28,245 nucleotides of DNA, from contig JAICIG010000034.1 of assembly GCA_025924495.1 (NCBI GenBank), forward strand, positions 1 through 28,245. The letters run 5' to 3'. The notes beneath the pieces were generated by a model that ran no database searches, was not told the DNA's origin, and was given only the letters and a program-made list of their open reading frames with translations. Below are positions 1 to 6,897 of the stretch, piece by piece (within the stretch, counting starts at the first letter, position 1; each line of letters opens with the position of its first letter). The DNA comes from Pirellulales bacterium (GTDB lineage: Bacteria; Planctomycetota; Planctomycetia; Pirellulales; JAICIG01). Both the position numbers and the translations under genes were made by a program.

Positions 1-619
1 GCGTGAAATCGTCGATGTAGGTGGTCTCGATGGCATGATCTTTTTCGGCCAGGATCTTTTTATATGACGAGTACCCTTGCCGAGACGAATCAAGTCCAGT
101 GACCGAGTAATCGGCGAACACGTACTGCCATGGAACGAACCGGTTCTCGGCCGCAGCCTTTTCCAGCGCATTGACCATTTGGTCCAGGACCGAGTTAGGG
201 CTGCTATTGTCGCAGGAAAACCGGTTATAGCTGCCGCCAAGTTTCTTGCAGACCTCGGCAACTGCCTGAATGGTTTCGAGATCAACCTTGCCGGATCGAT
301 GTCGCTCCTTAAAATCGTCGACCATATCGCGAATGACGGCATTGGAAGGGGCAGGCAGCAAACCGGCCTCGACCAATCGCGGCCAGCGCTTGTGTTGGCA
401 CTGCAGGTAGGCACGGGCGAGATTGGCCAATTCTTCGTCAGGCGGAAGGCCCCTGTCGGCTCTCGCACGCCGAGGCCGGCGTTCCGGCCGCGGCAAAGGC
501 GCTGTGAGAGCGCTGGCCACGATTTGGCTGCTCTGGCCCTTCGCGCCCCCTTCCAGAGATGGGTCTTTTGTATTGTCAGCCAGTTGCGATTGGCAGATCG
601 ATCGACTTTTCGCACTCAT
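1..619 (-). CDS. Serine recombinase (resolvase/invertase family), C-terminus cut by window edge
   Basis: Reading the minus strand from the ATG at 619, the frame stays open to the window edge (206 residues). Residues 130-190 look like the catalytic N-terminal domain of serine recombinases: YNRFSCDN at 131-138 corresponds to the family's Y-x-R-x-S-S-x-x-N start, with Ser135 as the expected nucleophile. This is followed by a QM helix and by YSVTGLDSSRQGY at about 171-183, which resembles the conserved Y..SG....R.G segment. The family cuts and rejoins DNA through a phosphoserine link. What is odd is about 125 residues before the catalytic domain, rich in Arg and Pro at 45-60, where small resolvases have fewer than ten. 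The DNA-binding part lies outside the window, so resolvase, transposon-borne recombinase and large integrase cannot be told apart. Ser135 and the surrounding motif are seen; activity is inferred. Confidence 0.72.
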   Translation of the reverse strand, partial: MSAKSRSICQSQLADNTKDPSLEGGAKGQSSQIVASALTAPLPRPERRPRRARADRGLPPDEELANLARAYLQCQHKRWPRLVEAGLLPAPSNAVIRDMVDDFKERHRSGKVDLETIQAVAEVCKKLGGSYNRFSCDNSSPNSVLDQMVNALEKAAAENRFVPWQYVFADYSVTGLDSSRQGYSSYKKILAEKDHAIETTYIDDFT

Positions 620-819
620 GCAAAGCTCTCCCCGACCGGATGGGGGTAATCCGGGCAGGAGGGCGATGGGAATTGCACAGAACGGCCTTTTGCCTAGGTA
701 TCACCAGCACCCATAGCAAAGAACGTATCTGCTGAGAACTCATACGTTTGCGCGATGGCAAACCGCAAAAGTCCCATTCCCATCAAGTCGTTAGGAAATG
801 TCAATCGCCGGTCGCCCCG

Positions 820-836
820 ATTGCCCGAAGGGCAAT
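820..836. repeat. Perfect 7-bp hairpin
   Basis: ATTGCCC at 820-826, a GAA loop, then GGGCAAT at 830-836. No U-run follows on either strand, so it is not a classic terminator. It directly abuts the larger imperfect inverted repeat at 837-906. Confidence 0.55.
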
Positions 837-906
837 AGAGAGTCGAGGGGAGAAAATAGAGAGTAGAAGACATGTTCGGCTCTCCGCTTTTTCCCTTCGA
901 CTCGGT
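837..906. repeat. Imperfect 27-bp inverted repeat of a purine and a pyrimidine tract
   Basis: The arm at 837-863 (AGAGAGTCGAGGGGAG...) and the arm at 880-906 (CTCTCCGCTTTTTCCC...) are reverse complements at 20 of 27 positions. Two more positions are G-U pairs if transcribed, and the loop is 16 nt. The strand asymmetry, nearly all purine and then nearly all pyrimidine, differs from all flanking DNA. It could be a small non-autonomous repeat, or a structured RNA. Only this one copy is visible in the window. Confidence 0.5.
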
Positions 907-931
907 TTGCTCTCCACTTTCTCCTCTCTGA

Positions 932-959
932 ACCGCGGGGTGCAAATCCCGTCGCCCCA
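932..959 (+). other. tRNA 3'-end-like fragment (T-arm plus acceptor-like tail)
   Basis: The sequence GTGCAAATCCCGTCGCCCCA resembles the T-loop, T-stem and acceptor end of a tRNA. A 5-bp stem GCGGG/CCCGT (one G-U pair) closes an 8-nt loop, one base more than normal. No matching 5' acceptor half, D-arm or anticodon arm exists upstream, so this is not a tRNA gene. Such remnants can mark attachment sites of integrated elements, and a recombinase gene lies nearby. Chance resemblance is quite possible. Confidence 0.25.
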
Positions 960-968
960 CCCGGGTTG

Positions 969-1469
969 CTAGTTTCGGCCTTGGAATAGCTTGTCCAGAT
1001 TCCTGAACTGGCTCGTAAGACCCTCTGAGGCCATCTGCGTGAATTTCTCGTCGTGCATGGGACTCAGCGCGACCACCATGCGCACCCATTCGCCGCCCGG
1101 GAAGAAGTCGACCGTGAGCGTGCCTTCATAGGGCGCGACGCCCGGTATAAAATCCATCATGATCGCAAGCACCAATCGTTCCGGTGGCCGGAACTCGGAA
1201 AACCGGGCACGCTCCACATGCGATGCCGGCAACCCCAACTCCTTCATCACGGCCAACGTCTCGGGCGTCTCGGCGATCATCTCGTATTGCAGCTGGCCGT
1301 TTAGGCACGCTTCAATGGAGTGAACCTCCGCGCGAAACCCCTCGGGCGGCCACCAGGACTCGAAGCCCGCCTTAGTCGTCCACAGTTCCCAAAGTTCATC
1401 CACTGTCGCCCGATACGTCCGTTCAATGACGAACTTAGGGGTGGCAGCCGCCGCGGCGCTTCTGAACAT
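969..1469 (-). CDS. SRPBCC (AHSA1-type) domain protein
   Basis: A protein of 166 residues. I chose the ATG at 1469 rather than the longer frame to 1586 because it lies 5 bases after the ArsR stop and begins just before the domain. FVIERTYRATVDELWELWT at 13-31 and the SWWPPEGF segment at about 38-45 are typical of Aha1-like START-superfamily proteins. In these, a helix-grip fold forms a hydrophobic pocket for lipid-like or aromatic ligands. The central WVRMVV strand and the final helix (about 145-166, LTSQFRNLDKLF) complete the fold. The pairing of an ArsR repressor with an SRPBCC protein is very common in bacteria. The partner probably shares the repressor's promoter and may bind or process the same ligand, but no ligand can be named. 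Fold assignment is firm and role unknown. Confidence 0.85.
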   Translation of the reverse strand: MFRSAAAAATPKFVIERTYRATVDELWELWTTKAGFESWWPPEGFRAEVHSIEACLNGQLQYEMIAETPETLAVMKELGLPASHVERARFSEFRPPERLVLAIMMDFIPGVAPYEGTLTVDFFPGGEWVRMVVALSPMHDEKFTQMASEGLTSQFRNLDKLFQGRN

Positions 1470-1474
1470 GTCAC

Positions 1475-1825
1475 TCACGCGTCTTGCTCCTGGTGAGGGG
1501 GTTTCGATCGCTTGCGTTTCTTTTCGAGCGCCTCTTCCAGTCGGTCGAGGCGTTTTTCCCAGAGCTTGCGGTACTGAGCCAGCCACCTGTCGAGCGCGTG
1601 AAAAGGCTCGGGCCTAAGAGAGTAAAGCCGCCGCTGTCCCGCCGGCCGCATCGCGACGAAGCCTGCATCATGGAGGATGCGCAGGTGACGGGAGACACCG
1701 GACTGGTGAATGCTTGCCCTGACGACAAGCTCATTGACCGGCTGCTCGCCATGCCGCAGAGCTTCCACAATGCGATGGCGCGTCGGATCGGCAAGGATCT
1801 GAAAGGCGTCTAGTTGCGATAACAT
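1475..1825 (-). CDS. ArsR-family winged-helix transcriptional regulator
   Basis: A protein of 116 residues. Residues 7-25 (AFQILADPTRHRIVEALRH) are the family's first helices. VNELVVRASIHQSGVSRHLRILHDAGFV at about 30-57 is the helix-turn-helix, and RRLYSL at 65-70 is the wing. The metal-binding ELCVCDL motif of arsenic or cadmium sensors is missing, so this belongs to the non-metal group often linked to SRPBCC genes. The charged tail (residues 94-116, Lys/Arg rich) is longer than the core needs. The gene lies 5 bases upstream of the SRPBCC gene and is surely co-transcribed with it. Autorepression is likely through the palindrome at 1827-1848, which touches the start codon. No Shine-Dalgarno sequence precedes the ATG, so the mRNA may have a very short leader. 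Confidence 0.9.
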   Translation of the reverse strand: MLSQLDAFQILADPTRHRIVEALRHGEQPVNELVVRASIHQSGVSRHLRILHDAGFVAMRPAGQRRLYSLRPEPFHALDRWLAQYRKLWEKRLDRLEEALEKKRKRSKPPHQEQDA

Positions 1826-1826
1826 G

Positions 1827-1848
1827 TATATACACTACCATGCATATA
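1827..1848 (-). promoter_or_regulatory. Imperfect palindromic operator of the ArsR-SRPBCC operon
   Basis: Read on the minus strand the site is TATATGCA, six spacer bases, then TGTATATA. The half-sites are reverse complements with one mismatch. It ends one base before the arsR start codon and also contains the only AT-rich -10-like boxes (TATATA). A bound repressor would therefore block transcription start. Position and symmetry are seen; binding is inferred from how ArsR dimers recognise inverted repeats. Confidence 0.6.
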
Positions 1849-2101
1849 TAGGGTGCGCCAAACCCTTCCCGATGCGTTTCAGCGACTCTTCATTTTCGTG
1901 GGCATTTCTCCCGGGCATTTGCTGAATCGAGCCAGACTGTCGCTTCCATCTTGGGGTGGCTAGATTAACTTCCAGGTCTACGCCGGCACAAACCCATGAA
2001 GTGCCGGCTGACGAAGCGTCCGGCACTAGTTGCTGGTTCACGGTTCAGCAGCCCGATAGGCCGCAATTCGTGTTCTGATCAAGGCAAGGCGAGCCCAAGC
2101 G

Positions 2102-4090
2102 ATGCCCCGGCGTGGAGTTTCAGCCTCGAATCGGCAAGTCCCAGCCAAGCCGAATGCTCCTCTTCGACGCAGGATTTCCTATCTGGCAGCGATTCTTGTG
2201 ATTGGGGCGGCGCTGGCGTGGCTCGTCGAACGCGTCATTCCCAATCGGCGCGCTGACCGGCTGGCTGATCAAAACGAGCATCAACCCCGTGCCTCCTTGA
2301 TCGCCGACGATAGATTCGACGTTCCGGAAGCTGCTGAATCGCGCTTTCGCAACGCATCCGCGACGGTCGAGCATGTCGGCAGCCAAGCGTGCACCGAGTG
2401 CCACCGCGACGAACATCGATCGTATTTGCAAACGACTCATAGCCGCTCTCTCGGAGACATCGATGTTTCGCGCGAGCCGCCGGATGGAGAGTTCTTCCAT
2501 GAACTCTCTGGGCGGCACTATCGCATCTACCGCGAAGGGAAGACGCTAAAACTGCGCGAATTCATTCAGGATGCGGACGGCCGGGAGGTCGTCTTAGTAG
2601 ACTGCGCCGCGCGATTCGCACTTGGATCAGGCAATTACGCCCGGATGTACCTGGTGAAGGTCGATGATTTTCTGATCGAAGCTCCGGTAACCTGGTATCC
2701 GCGCCGACAGGTCTGGGGAATGTCGGCGGGTTATGAAAAGAATCCTCATCAGCCCGGGTTCAGCCGCGAAATCGACACGATGTGCTTGTACTGTCACGCT
2801 GGACAGGTCGAGCCAATCGACGGCGCCAACCTGCGGTTGAATGTCGCGCAAATGGCGATCGGCTGCGAACGTTGCCACGGGCCCGGATCGCTGCACGTCG
2901 CAGAGCGCAAATCGCGGTTGCCGATTCACGGCTCGGTCGATGACTCGATTGTCAATCTGAGACATCTTCCGCGCGAGAGGCAGGAAGATGTCTGCGCCCA
3001 ATGTCACCTCTCGGGTTCAGCCGACGTCAGCGTGCGTGGCCGAAGCAAGGCGGACTTTCGACCGGGCATGCGGATGTCAGATTTCTCGATCAGCTATCGA
3101 ATCGACCGGCCGGATTCCGAGATGACGGTGAGCGGCCAGATCCAACAGATGAGGCTGAGCCGCTGTTATCTCGAATCGAAAACGATGACTTGCGCCACAT
3201 GCCACAATCCGCATTCTCTTCCCGACGAATCGGAGAAAGTCGAGTATTTCCGGAGCAAGTGCCTGAACTGCCATCAAACTGATTCATGCGGAGTATCGAT
3301 CGAAGCCCGTCGCCAACAGCAGGCCAATGACAGTTGCGTTGCTTGCCACATGCCGAGGGGTCCGACCGACATTCCGCACTTCTCATTCACTCACCACCGC
3401 GTGGGTATTCATGTGGACAAGCCCAGTCGCGAGAAACTTACTGAGTCGGACCGACTCGTTCCGATTGGCGATGTTTCCCACTTGCCGGAATACGAACGGC
3501 AACGATTGCTCGGACTGGCGAACGACGTATTTGCGGGACGCCTCTTTGGCGGGCTAGACGACGAGTCGAGAGGCGATCCGGCCTATCGTGCACTCTCGGT
3601 TGTTTTCGAAGGTCGGGGACGGCAGATTCTGGAAGAAGTTCGATCGCGAGGCATGCGAGATCCTGATGTCGAGAGTTTCTTCGCCCGCTTGAATTGGCGA
3701 AGAAATCCCGATCTGAGTATCGCCTACGCCGAGTCTGCCCTTCGTTCAAAGCGAGTCTCGCCGCCCATTCGCAATACCGCCCTGTACAATTTGGCTTCCT
3801 CATATTTTGATCGCGGACAGTATGCTCAGGCTTTCCCTTACCTCAAGGAACTCGTGAGCATGGAGCGACGCGAAATCACCTTGATGCTGCTGGCGATCTG
3901 CTATGAGCGAGAGGGCAATCTCCAAGAAGCCGTTCGTCTGATCAACGCGGCAATTTCCGATTCGCCTGGTCGCGCGGACCTGCATATCTACCTGGCCTCG
4001 GTCTATCGGAAAATGGGTAAGTCGAAGGATGCGGAAAGCCAGTTGCAACTGGCGAAATTGCTGAAGCTAAAAGTGCCGCAGCCGGAATGA
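2102..4090 (+). CDS. Membrane-anchored seven-heme cytochrome c with C-terminal TPRs
   Basis: A protein of 662 residues. A basic N-terminus is followed by one membrane segment (about 27-45), which anchors the rest outside the cytoplasm. Seven CXXCH heme-attachment motifs are visible: CTECH 97, CLYCH 228, CERCH 255, CAQCH 298, CATCH 364, CLNCH 387 and CVACH 412. CERCHGPGSLH and CATCHNPH follow the pattern of cytochrome c554/nitrite-reductase-like multiheme proteins. Residues 525-655 contain TPR-type helices (ALYNLASSYFDRGQYAQAFPYL, LHIYLASVYRKMGKSKDAESQ). Multiheme-TPR fusions of this type are frequent in planctomycetes and probably move electrons in the periplasm while the TPRs hold a partner. 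No neighbouring oxidoreductase, quinol oxidase or cytochrome-maturation gene is present, so donor and acceptor are unknown. No strong ribosome site precedes the ATG. Confidence 0.85.
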   Translation: MPRRGVSASNRQVPAKPNAPLRRRISYLAAILVIGAALAWLVERVIPNRRADRLADQNEHQPRASLIADDRFDVPEAAESRFRNASATVEHVGSQACTECHRDEHRSYLQTTHSRSLGDIDVSREPPDGEFFHELSGRHYRIYREGKTLKLREFIQDADGREVVLVDCAARFALGSGNYARMYLVKVDDFLIEAPVTWYPRRQVWGMSAGYEKNPHQPGFSREIDTMCLYCHAGQVEPIDGANLRLNVAQMAIGCERCHGPGSLHVAERKSRLPIHGSVDDSIVNLRHLPRERQEDVCAQCHLSGSADVSVRGRSKADFRPGMRMSDFSISYRIDRPDSEMTVSGQIQQMRLSRCYLESKTMTCATCHNPHSLPDESEKVEYFRSKCLNCHQTDSCGVSIEARRQQQANDSCVACHMPRGPTDIPHFSFTHHRVGIHVDKPSREKLTESDRLVPIGDVSHLPEYERQRLLGLANDVFAGRLFGGLDDESRGDPAYRALSVVFEGRGRQILEEVRSRGMRDPDVESFFARLNWRRNPDLSIAYAESALRSKRVSPPIRNTALYNLASSYFDRGQYAQAFPYLKELVSMERREITLMLLAICYEREGNLQEAVRLINAAISDSPGRADLHIYLASVYRKMGKSKDAESQLQLAKLLKLKVPQPE

Positions 4091-4157
4091 ACAGTCCGCA
4101 CAACGCCGGCTACGACTTACTGAGTTACTGAGACGGTAAAGGTTTGACCCGGTTATT

Positions 4158-5030
4158 GTGCTGCCGCCCAACGTCGGAAATGCGGGGCTCGCCTTGAAGT
4201 ATCTAGAAGACATCGACCACAGGACGCCAGGGTTCGGCGATTTCTACGACGAGCTTCCGCTTTGGTCCGCGCGCTTCGGGCTGGTGCTGCTCGAGCAGGT
4301 CGAGCTGCGGCCTGGGATGACGATTCTTGACGTCGGCTCCGGCACGGGCTTCATGGCGATTGAATTGGCGCAGCGTTGCGGACCAGACGCGGTAGTGATC
4401 GCGCTGGATCCTTGGGAAGCCGCAATGCAACGCCTGACTCGCAAGTTGAATCGCCTGGGCGTCGAAAACGTTCGCGCAATCGTGCAGGACGTGGCGACGA
4501 TCGATTTGCCTGACGACTCGGTCGACCTGATCGTGTCGAATCTCGGAATCAATAATTTCAATAACCGCGAGGCCGCTTTACGGACTTGCTTTCGCGTCGC
4601 GAAGCCGGGCGCTAGGATATTCCTGACGACCAATCTTGTCGGCCACATGTCGGAGTTCTATGACGCATATCGCCACGCACTCCAGCGGCTAGGCTTTGCT
4701 GATCGCCTCTCTGCGCTGGACGCCCACATCGGCTCCCGCGCCACAGTGGCGTCTGTGAGGACGCTGTTGGAGAGTGCAGGTTTCATGTTTGTCGAAGCAG
4801 TCACGCGTTCATTTCAGGAAAGATTCGTCGACGGATCCGCGCTGCTCCGGCACCACTTTATTCGCTTGGGATTTGTCCCAGGCTGGAAAGCCGTTGCGCC
4901 AGAAGGGGCTGTAGAGTCGACATTTGCCGCACTGGAATGTCGATTGAATGCAATTGCGGCAGAGCGGGGTGAACTGTCGCTCACGGTTCCGGCGGCTTGT
5001 ATCCAAGCGTATAAGCCGCCCGCTGATTGA
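4158..5030 (+). CDS. Class I SAM-dependent methyltransferase
   Basis: A protein of 290 residues starting at GTG 4158, the first plausible start, with AAAGG about a dozen bases upstream. Motif I, ILDVGSGTGFMAIELA at about 56-71, is the glycine-rich SAM-binding loop. The acidic residue at the end of strand 2 is in ALDPWEAAM (Asp84). LPDDSVDLIVSNLGINN at about 116-132 supplies the motif IV region, and ARIFLTTN follows as strand 5. The C-terminal 120 residues (DRLSALDAHIG... onward) form a variable cap that probably sets substrate choice. I cannot name the substrate. The gene sits 67 bp after the heme-TPR gene on the same strand and may share its transcript, but nothing links their functions. Confidence 0.85.
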   Translation: MLPPNVGNAGLALKYLEDIDHRTPGFGDFYDELPLWSARFGLVLLEQVELRPGMTILDVGSGTGFMAIELAQRCGPDAVVIALDPWEAAMQRLTRKLNRLGVENVRAIVQDVATIDLPDDSVDLIVSNLGINNFNNREAALRTCFRVAKPGARIFLTTNLVGHMSEFYDAYRHALQRLGFADRLSALDAHIGSRATVASVRTLLESAGFMFVEAVTRSFQERFVDGSALLRHHFIRLGFVPGWKAVAPEGAVESTFAALECRLNAIAAERGELSLTVPAACIQAYKPPAD

Positions 5031-5221
5031 CGCAAATGCGTTCCTTCGCATGCGATGTGTGAATCGCCCGCATTTTGCAAAAAATGGTGCGGTACAATTC
5101 GCCTCAGCCGCGCGTTTCTCCCACCAGCAGTGCCGACGAAGCTCCTGACAGCACTCGTATCGGCGTAGGGCCAACGCTCCGCCGCGCAAGCCGGCATTAC
5201 TGTTCACCGGTGGAACGCCTA

Positions 5222-6781
5222 TCAGCCCGAATTGGGTTCCATCATCTCGGCGGAAACGCTGGCTCGCCAGCGATGCAGCATCGCTTTCAATCGTCGGGCG
5301 GTTTGCGGCTCCTCGGCTACAAGGTTGTGCTGCTCGCCGAGGTCGTTTCGTAAGTTGAACAACTGCACGGCGCCGGTCTCGAAATACTCGATCAGTTTGT
5401 AATCGCCGCAACGAACCGCGCCGCCTGGGCTTTGCATGCCGTGATTGCTGTAATGCGGAAAGTGCCAGTAGATCGCTTCGCGAGCGAGCTGCTGTTCGCC
5501 TTTCAGCAAAGGGACGAAACTAACGCCGCCCGTGTGCTGCTCGGGCTGGGCGGGCAGGCCGGCCATCTCCAACAGCGAGGGATAAAGATCGTTGCTGATG
5601 ACGGGCATGTCGCAAACTACACCCGATCTCCCATGGCTCGGCCATTTGACGATCAGCGGCACGCGGATACCGCCCTCATAGAGCCATCCCTTCCCGCCGC
5701 GCAGCGGCAGATTGGAAGTCGAATAGGCCGCGTCGAGTCGCCTGGGATCGATCACACGCTCCGGCCGGCCGAAGTTTGCGGCCGACATTCCGCCATTGTC
5801 GGAAAAGAGAACGACGATCGTGTCGCCATCGAGCCCGAGGCCTTTTAGCTTCGCCAGCACCCGTCCGAGACTTTCGTCGATGCTCTCGACCATCGCAGCG
5901 AACTGCACATTGTCTTGATGCTGTTTGATTTTAACCGTGCGGCGGGGCAGCACGCGGAAGCCTTGATAGGCGTCTTCCTGCCGTAGGACGTCCAGTTGCG
6001 CTCTCGACAGGACATGCTTTGCACCGGGATCTCCCTCCAGGATGAAAGCTGCGTCGTCTCGCACTTGCTTATTCGCCCGCTGCGCCTGATATTTCTCGAC
6101 GAGATCGGCGCGGCCTTGAATCGGATCATGCACGGCGAAGTGTGACAGGTACAAGAAAAACGGGCCGTCGCGATGGTCTTCGATAAACCTCAACGCCTCG
6201 TCCGTCAGACGATCGGTCAAGTAATCGCCTGGTGCGTCGTTCAGGCCGTCGAAGCCGAACGGCGCATGGTAGCCGAGTTTTGGCCATCCCTTATTCCAAC
6301 GGGGAATCTGAATATCGAATCCTTGCTGTAAGGGGCCAAAGGGCTCTTCGCCGAGATGCCACTTGCCAATGTGGGCGGTTGCATAGCCGTGCTCTTCGAA
6401 CGCTTCGGCGAGCGTTGTCTCTTCCAGCGGCAAGTGTGGGATCGTCCGGACGTTCTTCAACTTCTGAAATGGATAATCCTTGCGGCCGGGCAACCAATCG
6501 GTAAGCCGCAAAGCGGCCGGATACTTGCCGGTCATGATGCTGGCACGCGTGGGCGAGCAAACGTGGCAGGCCGCATAGGCCTGCGTGAACCGCACGCCTT
6601 GCGCGGCGAGCTCGTCGATATGGGGCGTTTCATAAAAACCGCTGCCGTAACATCCCAGATCGCGCCAGCCGAGATCGTCCACCAGGAAGAACACCACGTT
6701 GGGCCGCCGTTCGGCGGAGATCGCCGGCGAAGCGGCGAGGCCGACAGCCAGAACGAGCATGACACGCGGCATTGCACTCAC
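5222..6781 (-). CDS. Exported type I sulfatase (formylglycine-dependent)
   Basis: A protein of 519 residues. GTG at 6781 is used because AAAGGA lies suitably upstream; an ATG at 6772 would give three residues fewer. Residues 1-23 form a Sec signal peptide ending ISA-ER. The sulfatase signature CSPTRAS starts at Cys75, the residue that maturases oxidise to formylglycine. Metal ligands are Asp35-Asp36 (VDDLG) and Asp328-Asn329 (FSDNGG). The second signature, HIGKWHLG, is at 137-144. The enzyme should hydrolyse sulfate esters of polysaccharides such as algal fucans or carrageenans; the exact substrate cannot be read from the sequence. It lies 116 bp downstream of the DUF1501 gene on the same strand. 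No formylglycine-generating enzyme is in the window. Confidence 0.93.
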   Translation of the reverse strand: MSAMPRVMLVLAVGLAASPAISAERRPNVVFFLVDDLGWRDLGCYGSGFYETPHIDELAAQGVRFTQAYAACHVCSPTRASIMTGKYPAALRLTDWLPGRKDYPFQKLKNVRTIPHLPLEETTLAEAFEEHGYATAHIGKWHLGEEPFGPLQQGFDIQIPRWNKGWPKLGYHAPFGFDGLNDAPGDYLTDRLTDEALRFIEDHRDGPFFLYLSHFAVHDPIQGRADLVEKYQAQRANKQVRDDAAFILEGDPGAKHVLSRAQLDVLRQEDAYQGFRVLPRRTVKIKQHQDNVQFAAMVESIDESLGRVLAKLKGLGLDGDTIVVLFSDNGGMSAANFGRPERVIDPRRLDAAYSTSNLPLRGGKGWLYEGGIRVPLIVKWPSHGRSGVVCDMPVISNDLYPSLLEMAGLPAQPEQHTGGVSFVPLLKGEQQLAREAIYWHFPHYSNHGMQSPGGAVRCGDYKLIEYFETGAVQLFNLRNDLGEQHNLVAEEPQTARRLKAMLHRWRASVSAEMMEPNSG

Positions 6782-6812
6782 GGGGAATCCTTTGAACAGC
6801 GGGCCGGGACCA

Positions 6813-6827
6813 TTAAGGGCGCCTTAA
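6813..6827. repeat. Short perfect palindrome between DUF1501 and the sulfatase
   Basis: TTAAGG-GCG-CCTTAA lies in the 116-bp gap between the DUF1501 stop and the sulfatase start. There is no U-run, so it is a poor terminator. A regulator site or a small mRNA hairpin are both possible. Confidence 0.35.
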
Positions 6828-6897
6828 GCTCGCCGGGCAATGGCTCTCGCACAGGCGCCGCATTGCTCAGGTTCTTCCTCGCTTATCATGGTCTACA

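Larger units (their letters stand above)
620..968. other. Non-coding gap with clustered inverted repeats
   Basis: About 350 bases between the recombinase start and the SRPBCC gene stop. No open frame here has a recognisable protein signature. The right half is unusual: a perfect short hairpin, a purine tract followed by its imperfect reverse complement, and a tRNA-3'-end-like fragment, each listed separately. The 8-mer GTCGCCCC occurs at 811-818 and again at 951-958, bracketing these repeats. It could be a target duplication or chance in GC-rich DNA. Confidence 0.5.

Noticed and set aside
77..649. A 190-residue plus-strand open frame at the left end
   Set aside because: It is the antisense shadow of the serine recombinase, whose minus-strand frame carries recognisable catalytic motifs.
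870..960. A complete tRNA gene ending near 960
   Set aside because: Only a T-arm-like piece and tail are present; no 5' acceptor strand, D-arm or anticodon arm can be folded upstream.
1470..1586. N-terminal extension of the SRPBCC protein
   Set aside because: It overlaps the ArsR coding sequence in another frame and has no domain character; the ATG at 1469 fits the spacing.
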